Below, in pieces: positions 54,751 to 64,000 of a stretch of DNA of 64,000 nucleotides. Below the pieces are notes generated by a model. The model ran no database searches. It was not told the origin of the DNA and was given only the letters and a program-made list of their open reading frames with translations. How positions within the stretch are numbered: position 1 is the stretch's first letter; the number at the start of each line of letters is the position of its first letter. Both the position numbers and the translations under genes were made by a program. The stretch is from positions 199,813,112-199,877,111 of the forward strand of contig OX465281.1 in NCBI GenBank assembly GCA_949987705.1. The letters are read 5' to 3'. This DNA is from Thereva unica (taxonomy: Eukaryota; Arthropoda; Insecta; Diptera; Therevidae).

Positions 54751-56041
54751 CGATCCTATTCCTGCAAAATACAGAAAAACTGGAAAATGTTGGAGGGACA
54801 TTGAGCAATAGATTCTTGTTTTTCTAGAAAGCCCAGAAACCCCGAGAGGACAGACAAAATTTCCATATCACTAATATGTTTATTTTATAATACGTGTCTT
54901 GCAATCAAACTGTAGTCAAGGGTGGGATTACAGTTTTAACTCGTTTCAACTCATTTCTTGAGTCTTGTGGTTTTATTTACCAACGAACTTTTATTATTAT
55001 ATTATACACCGTCAAGTGCACGAAAAAGGGGTCGGCAGGATGTGAGCCGTGTGGTCTTGTGTCTAGGGAATTCGTAGGGTTTAATATAGAACTTGTATAT
55101 TACAGCTAGAGCTGCTGATTTACAAAGACTTTTGCATTTCTTATGTAGGCTTCAGGCATTAGGGTGCTTAAAATGTAAACTAATTTGTAGTAAAATTAAA
55201 TATATGCGCATGCCCATTAGAATAAATCAAAGCCTATGAGGAAGTTAAATCGACCTGGGTTCCATCCAACAATAAGAAAAATTATATTTACTATTCTTGT
55301 TAATGATATTTATTTTAGATAAATACGCCTTTCTTTTAAAAATAAAATTCCGAGCAGCAAAATATATAGCAATAAAAATTTGGCCATCAATATTGCTACT
55401 GAAAATTGCCAGTGCTAGGAACCTTCTGAATTACAGAAATTGATGAAATACAACCCATAACAACACAAGTTTCTTGTTTAAATGCCTTACAAATAATATA
55501 TTAAAATTTAAGGATATACTTATAAAGGATAAACACGCAGAGTGTACATATACGTACATATTGTAAATTCTGTAAAAAATCATCAAATAAGCTATTTGAG
55601 ATTGATTTATGATTTACCACACCAATCACCGCAATACAAATAGTTCTTAGAAGTATGATAAAAATAATTTTACAAAATAACAATACTTACACTAGTTATA
55701 TTTTTCAAAATATTTTAATAAAAAAATGAATCCACTTCACCAACTCGAAAGCAACACAAAAAACAAAAATCTTCAAAAAGTAAAATTGCTCAAACTAACG
55801 AAGCTGCCCAATTAAAATTTTTATTTTCTAATAAAATTTATGAATGTAAATAAGAAATTAATTAATTTTATTTAATTAATTACATATATTAATTTATTCT
55901 GCATTTTTTTTTAAATAAAATAGTTTTACATGATTTATTTTAACTTTCGAAAATATTCCCTTCTAAATATTCGAAATTACTTTAAAAATATTTCCGGAAG
56001 TAGCATTTTTCTCTTGTACAAATGCACACATTGAGCAAAAA
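54751..56041. other. Unassigned AT-rich region
   Basis: No gene or repeat recognised. 55735-56030 is very AT-rich. Confidence 0.4.
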
Positions 56042-56558
56042 ATGGCTTAATGCAAAAGGCTGTATCAGAACCTCAAAATTGGCAGCGTGCAGCAAATGGG
56101 GTGGCATACACGGATCTTAACGTCAAGACTAAAAAACCGGTTTCCAGGACAGAGGGGAAAAAGGAAGAGAGAAAGTTGTTGCAACTTTTTGAACAGAAAT
56201 TTTTGGCGTGAAAACTAACACATGCACAAATGTTTCTTCTTATCTTCTTCTTCGTTGGGTCTGATATTGACATATCTCTTTGTTATTCGCGTTCGGGTTG
56301 TGCACACATAGATATTCCGTGTAGGGATAATAAAGTTACTCTCGGTAAAATAAATACCTATGTACGCCGAGAATATCATAAAAAACCAGTTTTTTGGTGT
56401 TGATATTACGATCCGTGTATGCCAGCCCAATTAGGACATGAGATGAACATGTAGCACGCTGCTCTGGTGCTGCTTTGCTTGTCATTTTAGCAGTCTCAGC
56501 CAATAGAAACACTTGTGATTGCAGCGCTGCATGAGGTTCTGAATGAGCCTAAAGCCAT
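56042..56558. mobile_element. 517-bp TIR element (ATGGCTT ends)
   Basis: Outer ends ATGGCTTAATGCAAAAGGCT and inverse ATGGCTTTAGGCTCATTC share TCAGAACCTCA. Further in, GGTGGCATACACGGATC and inverse GGCTGGCATACACGGATC pair, as do AAAAAACCGGTTT and AAAAAACTGGTTT. The target duplication is unclear. Confidence 0.75.
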
Positions 56559-57428
56559 CATTGTTATGATCTAGTACATAATCCATATTATTCTAGATTT
56601 TTATGGTATTTAAACGCAGTGTCAAAAATCTTAAGGTAGCAAACATTATAAAAACCAGTGAATTTTAAGGATATTCATTTGTTTATGCTCTGATTTCAAG
56701 TTAGAATGTGTTATGAAGTGTTACATTATCTATCATAAACGAAGATCTCGTAAATAATGATTATATTTAAGTGAATTTATAAATAAATGTGAATATCTGT
56801 ATAACACGATATTTATTGTTATTTAAAGTGAAAAGGTGAGTTAATTGTGTATTAATTAGTTTATTTTTATGTATTAAATACTTTTAAGTGTTTTTCAATG
56901 AATATTTTTTAAGTTATAAGCAATTAAAACTTAAAAAATAATATTCTTCTAAGCTAAGCATATTTTTAGAATGAATGCGTAAGAATTATTAATTTTAATG
57001 TAGTTAGTAGTATTGTGATTGTTTATTTTTGTATTTATGCTTTAATTATATTAGAAATATATAATTATTTGAAATATTTATTATAATTAACACAAAAATT
57101 TACGTACGTTTTGCTCAAACTTTGTAAAAAAGAATCATATAAAAACGAAAACGACGCGTTAATGACGTATGTACAATAGGTGGCGCTAGTAAATAATCTC
57201 TGTCCGTTTTGTGTGGTTTGTGAGAGGAGGGCACTCGAGAATTTTTCACTATATACGAAAAAAACGAATTTTTATTTAACTTTTATTTTTTATTATAATA
57301 AAACATTAATATTTTATTTTGTTTGCAAATAGAAAAGAAATTATTTATTGTATTTCGAAAATTTCTCGATTGTAGGTTTACACACATATACATAAAATAT
57401 TATAATAATAAAATTGCCCGAAAATTTT
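56559..57428 (+). promoter_or_regulatory. Upstream region and 5' UTR of the right-edge gene
   Basis: AT-rich. Contains the CTCF-like site listed separately at 57177-57189, and a GTGTGGTTTGTGAGAGGAGG stretch near 57211-57230 that may mark the start region. No TATA box could be fixed. Confidence 0.4.
57177..57189 (+). promoter_or_regulatory. CTCF-like motif TAGGTGGCGCTAG
   Basis: The core AGGTGGCGC agrees with the core recalled for insect CTCF sites and lies about 240 bp before the start codon of the right-edge gene. A match of this length can be chance. Confidence 0.4.
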
Positions 57429-60400
57429 ATGATGGGACAAAATAAATCAGAAGCTACAAGTGCATCGACTACACAAGACTCAAAGGATATATCTATTACA
57501 GATATGCCAAAATTACAACCAGTTTCTGAAATGAAATCGAATATTGAGCCGCAACCTAGTGTTCTAAAGAAATCTATTAATAATAACAGTCCGCATCCAC
57601 CAAGTTTGATTAAATTTCTACCAAAAGCTTCGATACCAATTAAATCGCTGCAAGGGCCGGTAAGTAAAATCAAAATTTTAATATCATGTTAATTGATTTA
57701 TATGTTGCAATTTTAAGTTATATTCCCCATTATTTATTATGTTTCATTCACAATTTATTAAAAATCGCGTACACAATTTCCATGCCCTAATAGAACAAAT
57801 CTCTTTGAAATGTCAAGTGATGAAACGTTCGCTTTTTAATCTGAAAATTTCGTTTTTGACATTTCTTGTTTATGGTTCGAGGGTATTACAAACTTAACTT
57901 GAAGTGAAAATATTATAGTTTTGTCAACATAAATATCAATGGACCTGTCGTAAATCCGGGCTTCCGTTCTTGTAGGAAACTATTTAAGTGTTAAATATTT
58001 TAAAAACCAATGGAGTAAAGCTACAAAGGAAATGTTTATTCAACGCATAAAACTTCTAGATTAACTGAAGTGAGTGAGAGCAAAGTTGTATTTATTTATT
58101 TAGTTCAACTATTTTCAATTATCTCGGTTTTATAATTTATGTAATATGGCGAATTTACATCAGCTTTTGAAAGAGGACAAGCAAAATTATACGTAATTAA
58201 TTGAATATAAACTAGCCAGTTCGAAGCCTATGATTTAAGATAGTTTTTTTTGTTGCATTAAGAAATGTTAAAATTCATCCTCGTAGTTTTTTTTCTGTCT
58301 GGCTGTGTCTGGTGTGCACAATAAAGAAATATATTTTTTCCGTTTCTATTAGGAATTTGATGAGAAAGTTCATGGGCATTATTTATAATTGTATAAAGTA
58401 TTTCTTTTTTGTTAGTAATAAAACAAAATGATATTCTTAATTAAATTTGTAACTATTGCTAGTCCATCACCCGGAACTGTATATATTAATTGGCTTTCAA
58501 ATGGTAATATATCATAGAAATGGTTTTCACACCTATTTTATCAATAGAGATTCATAAGTAAATACCTCAAATGCTTATCAATTTGATTTTTTAGTTTCGT
58601 TGAATTAAAAATACATTATAACATACCAAAAACTAGATCTTAAAGTAGTTAAAATGAAATGGAAAAAGTGTTATGTTTACCGAAGAAGGGAACGAAATTC
58701 ATTTATTTTTAATTATTGAACCAATAAGATCAGCAATCGGCCAATTTCTTTAACACCACAAAGACTATAAATGTAAAAAAGCGCGAACTTAACCAATTCT
58801 TTGGTTGCTTATTCAGAGAAATATTATTAATAGAAGAATTGTTGTAATCGTTAGCTTGGTGAAGATGCAATTAAAGTACGGGTAGATTTTAAGTTGGTTT
58901 CGGAGCATGCGGTGTAGTGTTGAAATTTTAGGAAAGTTAAGCAGTACGAAGATAGAATAGAATAGGGACGTCACAAAATGTAGACAAAATGAACAGAGAG
59001 TATAAACCAATTTTTATTAATGAATACTGTATTAATGATGAATAGTTTTTAAAGAAATCACTTTACATTTAAATTTAGGTACTCCTCAAGAGCATAGCTA
59101 AGTAACTTTTCTAGCTCTCAAGTTGTAATGCAGGATTGTCCATTTTGGCAAAACTGCTTCATTCTCTATTCATCCAATGCCGCTACAGCACAAATCAAGA
59201 TTTGGCCTTCTCGAGGGAATTTCGCCAAGGTTGGCGGCCCTTTGCAGTATGTCTGCTAAGCAGTATTTCTTCATCATCATCAGGAGCTCCACAGCAGGCT
59301 TCCTCCAGCATTCGCCTCCATGATTCTCGATCCCTGCCCCGACTTTCGCAGTTTCTTATATCAACTGACTCAAGTCATCCTTGACGTTATCTAGGTATCT
59401 TTTCTTAGGACGACCCGGTCTCCGTTTTCCTGGCGGGACTTTTCCCAGTACTATCTTTGTCGAGTTCCGTCCTCGTTGGACATGATCGATCCATCGTAGT
59501 CTGTTTAATTTGATCAGTTTAACAATGTTTGGAATTTTACTGATTTCATACAACTTTGAGTTGCATCTTCTCCTCCAAACGCCTTCAACCTGTATTTCTT
59601 TGTGGATCAAACGAAGGATTTCCCTTTCGAATCTTCCTACCAATGCTTCGTCTGCGTTTTTCAATGTCCACACTTCCGAACCATATAGTAGGACAGGCCT
59701 TAGTGTTGTGTAAAGTGCCAAATATTGTTTGAAATATTTCTGGACGTGAGGTGCTTGCGTAGACCAAAGTAGCATTTATTAACCAGTGCTATTCGTTTTC
59801 TAATTTCGGCCGATGTATCATTTCCTTTTTTATAATCCACTGCTTCTATATTGTAAGTGGCGATCATTATATTTTGTCTGATACTTCTGATGTTTTTGTG
59901 CACATATACATTATCTCAAATGATCTTCCAAGGATAGCAATATGTTCGTCAAAGGCTAATATTTGCACTGACCTATCAAAGATACACCCTGATGTGTTAA
60001 TCGATGTATCTCTTACTGCGTTTTCTAGGGCCACGTTGAATAACAAGTAGGAGAGTGTGTCACCTTGCCTTAATCCTCTATTTGTTCTGAGGGGTGGGCA
60101 TAATTCACCATCAGTTCTGACGCTACACCTTGCATCTTTCATCGAGATTTTTGTCAGTTCTACAAGGTGTTTTGGTATTTCGAGCTGCTCGAGCATCAAA
60201 TAACTCATTACGGTTCACACTATCGTAAGCATATTTGTCGATGAATAACATGCGGTTTATGTTAAATTCAACAGCCTTTTCTAGGGTTTCTTTGAGTGCA
60301 AATAGCTGGTCTGTTGTGGATGTTCCAAGACGAAACCCGCATTGATACTCTCTTAATATTCTTTCCACGTCTGGTTGTAGTTTATTATAGAGTACACGTG

Positions 60401-63400
60401 AAAAAATTTTGTAAGTTGTGTTCAATAGTGTTATTTATCTATAGTTGCTGCAAGTAAGAGTCTCCCTTTTTGTGTAAGGGACACACTATGCCCTCGTTCT
60501 ACTTATCAGGCATTTCTTTCCGTCTGATGCCTTTTTATTTTGTAATACTCGCAATACTTGTCATACCTCTTCTATGGTAGGCGCTGCTGTGCTGTCATCG
60601 TCATCATACGTACATTTCAGATACCACTGTGCCCATGTTCTGCGTTCATTAGTAGTTCCTCGAAATGCTCTGCCCATCTAGCCAATACATCGTCCTTATT
60701 ACTTAATATTTCCCCACTTTTTTACATTGTCACTCTAGGCTTAAATTATTTCCGTTGTTGATTTATCTTTCTGTAGAAGTTTCTTACATCATTTAAGCTT
60801 GCTGATTCTTCTATTTTTTTCATTTGCTCTTCCCAATATTGCCTTTTTTTCGCTTTGTGCATTCTCTTCTCAGCTAGCCTCTTTTCCTTATACTCCTCTT
60901 CAGAGTTTCTTGTTCTGTGTCTATTAAGTATGACATTATATGTTCGGTTTTTCTCCATTGTCGCCTGGGCGCAATCTTCATCAAACCACTCAACCCTTCG
61001 TCCTTGTTGCACGAAGCCTGGAACATCTTCAGCTGTTTCTTTTATTGGTCTTTTTATATCATTCCATTAATCGTCATCGAATGAAATCAAGCAATTCAAC
61101 GTCGTTTTAAAAGATTCGGTAGGGATTTTTTGCTTTTCTCGCTAAATGAGTCAATTCTTGAGGAAAAAGATTTGTTGTACTATTTTGTTAAGGTGGCTCC
61201 AGACCCACGCCATAAACGAAATTGTACGAAATCCAATAAACTTTCTCGAGTCGTACTGCGTGGTCTGGTCGTGAATGTGGATAGCATTTGTATTTCCTGG
61301 CCTTGACCCTTTGAAGTGGGCACAAAAACCGATTTGGAACGGAGAACAAGATGCGAAAACCATCCACACTCGGGATCGCGGTTGTGTGCGGTGTTCAAAC
61401 ATGTGTCTGAAGCAGCCTTTAAATCTCTATGTTAACCATAGAATGTTATGGCTAGATTTCCGGGTTTTTTATTGATTAATTTGGTCCACGTTACTTTCTA
61501 AGGCCCATTTTAGTATCAGCTTTACATTATTAACATTACATTAATTTTCTTTCTCCTTCAACTGCATTCGAATCTTGCTCTTTTCTGCCTTTATTCCGTG
61601 AATATTTCTCTGGTAAGGCAATTTATGCAATCCGATTCTTTTGCCTTTGTTTCACTCTTTATGGGTAAAGAATAAATAGCATCGGTGCTTGACTGGGAAG
61701 GAGTTCTCCTTGTATTCTAACAGTACACTTTGTAGTTTCTATTGTCATTTTGGTTAACTTCACTATCTTTAGGTGGATTAGGTCCAGCATTGTGTCATAC
61801 ATTGTTTCCTCGATGCCGTCATATGCTTATTTAAAATCGGGGAAAAGTTGATAAATGGCAATATTGTATTCCCAAGATTGTCGAAGGATCTACCGTACTG
61901 AAAATAGCTCCATACTTCCATCAATAGTCCATTTCTTCTGAATCTACCGTGGCCTGATTTAACATTTCATTTTTATTTCTTCAATCGCGACACAATTAAT
62001 TTTTAAAATTTATTTCATGGCCCTTAGCGTTTTAAAGTATACCCAAGCAGTGATTTCATTCTTAAAACCGCTATTGGCGTTACCTCCCAATAAAAGAGTG
62101 AAATGGTATTTTGGAGCTCTAAAGGTCCATGCCCACTAAAACTTGCAGATTCTATGCTTACTGATTTTAACGTATCAGCAAGTGCGGCGAAAATATACAG
62201 AAAGCCCAATGAAAGCCTTAAAAACTGACATAGGCAAATGCTGTCTTCTATTATAAATGATTAAAATGTTAAAAAAAATACAAAGCAGCTAGCAACTTTG
62301 AGTGCACGGCATGTATTTGGAACGCAAAACTGGGGCCGGTTCGTGCATGGCGAACGACGATAATCGTACGAAAAAAAATTGAAGTCGACGACAATTTTAG
62401 CGTTCGCATAGATCGAAAGAAATTTTTTCGTGCTTTCAATAGAAACCACAATATTGAAACACGAAAAATGTTACAACTGCTATAAAAATATATAACAATT
62501 TAATATTTGAAAATTATATATCATAATAATGCAAAAACTCGGGCTACAATCTACAATTTCATATTCGGCCCCGTCTTGAATACAATTCGTATATTTAGAT
62601 AGTCGCCCCAAAAACCACCTTGGCTTGCTTCGACAAGGTGCAACATCGGGCCAACAAATTCATTCCTTTAAGCCAACGTAGAAATGTAACAGCCCTCTCT
62701 GTACATTATCACTATTGCTAGAGCGACTGTTCCACTGAAATTCAGAACCTCCTGTCTGCACGGCAATATTTTTCCCGCAACCCCAAGGAAAGTTTCTATT
62801 ATTTTTCTTGTAACAGTCCAAAAATATATATTTTTATATATTTTCTTATAATTTCTTTTATATACCTATATTACCATAATTACTAATATATGTTCTTATC
62901 AATTTTTTTTACAGAACGGCAATATATTTGTTCATGGACCACATAATAAAATTTTATCATTACAAATAAAAAAATCAACAACAAAACCGTCATCTTCTTC
63001 ACCTGCTGTAAAAGAACTAAATGCTGCAAAGCTGCCTGGTCTAACACTTATTAAAGATAACATCACATTAAAGACAATGTCATCGACAACAAGTTCAACA
63101 ATATCAACAACAAATTTACCTATGAAATACAAAGATGTGTCAATTAATAAAGCAACAGTTGCAACAACAACAGCTGCAACAACATCATCATCAAATTCCA
63201 TCATAACATCAAAATCATTGGAAATTAAGCCAATAATTGTAACAACATCTCCTAAAGCTCCAACACCAGCACAAGCAGCAACAGTTATTAACCCAAAATC
63301 ATGGATAATAAAATCACTTATTAAAAAGCCTGAATTTAATGAAAATCAATGTTTATATACTGTTGTAGAAAAGAAAGATACACCAAGTACTATAAGCGTA

Positions 63401-64000
63401 AAGCCAGCAATAGATAAACAAAAACTCGTGCTTCCAAGTAAAGTTGAGCCACCATTTAAGCAATTAACACCTGGAACATCAATTATAAAAGCAACTGCAC
63501 ATATAGCCAATGGTAAATCTATTGATATTCCATTAATTACGAAAGTTGCACCACGATGCATACAGGATAAGAATAGTCCAACTGATAACAATAATTGTAC
63601 TGTAGTTGGTAGTAGTACACTTATTAAGGTTCGCAATTCAGAGACTTTGAAGCAAGTAAGAGGTAAAATTAAACAACCTTCGCTTTTGAGAAACAAAGTT
63701 ATTGAGAATTTGCAGAGGAGCCCTAGAACCAAGGGACGATCAAAGTCACTGAATTTAACTACAGGAACAAAGAAAGCTCCATTACGAAAGCGAAAATTAT
63801 CAACTGCTTCAGACAGCGATATAAAGAAGAATCACAAACAAAGTTTAGGGACGTCCCTTCTGAAATGCATGAAGGAATCACCGCCGAAGATTGAAAAAGA
63901 TAATCCTTTGCTGTGTCATGAAAAGATCGGAGAATCACCGATAAGTCTTAAAAGTAATTCTAGTGTAGAATCATTGCCATCTTCTAATGCAAATGAACCA
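57429..64000 (+). CDS. Unrecognised Ser/Thr/Lys-rich probable nuclear protein (3' end off window)
   Basis: Exon 1 (57429-57659) starts at the first ATG, MMGQNKSEATSAS; a longer reading from 57414 would need TTG. It ends at G|GTAAGT. Exon 2 runs from 62915, after TTTTTTTTACAG, to the window end, open for 1086 bp. The join is in phase, giving at least 439 residues. No folded domain is visible. There are Pro/Ser-rich parts (NNNSPHPPSLIKFLPKAS), Thr/Ala repeats from CAA/ACA tracts near 63080-63200, several short 'P-x-L-x-L-I-K' or 'S-L-I-K' phrases (LPGLTLIKDN; SWIIKSLIKK), and a basic cluster GTKKAPLRKRKLS that could be a nuclear signal. The family was not identified; a chromatin or transcription factor is a guess. 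The 5.3-kb intron is full of transposons. Confidence 0.75.
57660..59195 (+). other. Intron 1, left part: nothing recognised
   Basis: AT-rich intronic sequence with no repeat edge identified. Confidence 0.5.
59196..61080 (-). pseudogene. LINE family A relative within the intron
   Basis: Read on the minus strand: linker RRVEWFDEDCAQATMEKNRT and KKIEESASLNDVRNFYRKIN near 61010-60750; RT start NTTYKIFSRVLYNKLQPDVE near 60425, ECQCGFR-like EYQCGFRLGTSTTDQLFA, FIDKYAYDSVNRNELFDA, GLRQGDTLSYLLFNVALENA, and a damaged catalytic box ILAFDEHIAI where YADD is expected; C-terminus YGSEVWTLKNADEALVGRFE and RRPGRPKKRYLDNVKDD near 59400. Frameshifts near 60440, 60200 and 59870. It lies antisense to the host gene. 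Confidence 0.85.
61191..61418. mobile_element. 228-bp PIF/Harbinger-type MITE, TTA duplication
   Basis: Ends AGGTGGCTCCAGACCCACG and inverse AGGCTGCTTCAGACACATG, flanked by TTA at 61188-61190 and 61419-61421. In the intron. Confidence 0.8.
61422..62914 (+). other. Intron 1, right part
   Basis: Mostly unassigned. A GGGCCGGTTCGTGCATGGCG end preceded by CTG at about 62331-62333 resembles the tips of the CWG elements; a possible partner (ATTCGGCCCC) lies near 62562-62572 but the flanks do not match. The acceptor TTTTTTTTACAG ends at 62914. Confidence 0.45.

Noticed and set aside
57414..57428. Longer start for the right-edge gene
   Set aside because: It would need TTG; ATG at 57429 is the natural start.
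62331..62572. Another CWG element in the intron
   Set aside because: Only one good tip; the flanks at the proposed partner do not match.
62932..63732. Two minus frames
   Set aside because: They lie opposite exon 2 of the right-edge gene, which is open, spliced in phase and has biased composition that opens the other strand.

Overview
The window looks like a stretch of insect nuclear genome, probably from a fly (Diptera). The reasons are an AT-rich background, short spliced introns in two conserved genes, an insect-type errantivirus, and many insect-style transposons (BEL/Pao, piggyBac, PIF/Harbinger, RTE, CR1/Jockey-like LINEs, Helitron2). The order is an inference; no species marker is visible. 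No tRNA, rRNA or CRISPR array was recognised.

Host genes are few. A three-exon NAT9-type N-acetyltransferase lies at 22254-22958 (minus). A three-exon lambda-crystallin / L-gulonate 3-dehydrogenase lies at 46676-47765 (minus). At the right edge, an unrecognised low-complexity, lysine-rich probable nuclear protein starts at 57429 (plus), has a 5.3-kb intron, and runs off the window.

Layout. 1-6030: an errantivirus on the minus strand with open gag, pol and env, a -1 slippery site and a tRNA-Ser-type primer site. 6040-9555: a 57-bp tandem repeat, then LINE family A, broken by a palindromic element and by an element that itself holds a hAT-like insertion. 9690-13290: a MITE and four truncated LINEs. 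13390-19030: a broken RTE LINE, then a BEL/Pao integrase split by a Harbinger-like element with its own nested insertions. 19110-22105: a CR1-like LINE split by a multi-layer nest of MITEs. 22250-22960: NAT9. 23990-27430: BEL/Pao protease, then a decayed two-gene Harbinger. 28080-31390: an RTE LINE with an intact ORF. 32440-38275: LINE fragments, MITEs and a piggyBac pseudogene with two insertions. 38270-42496: a large inverted repeat of two Helitron2 copies, with a third copy at 48655-50670. 43690-46200: a chimeric LINE. 46640-47770: the crystallin gene. 50670-57400: decayed gypsy, LINE and MITEs. 57429-64000: the right-edge gene, whose intron carries a LINE and MITEs.

The transposons can be layered by age because target-site duplications and interrupted reading frames show which inserted into which. 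The clearest case is a GGGCC-ended, Harbinger-like group that duplicates the trinucleotide CWG. Two insertions can be read back exactly through the BEL/Pao and piggyBac reading frames they interrupt.
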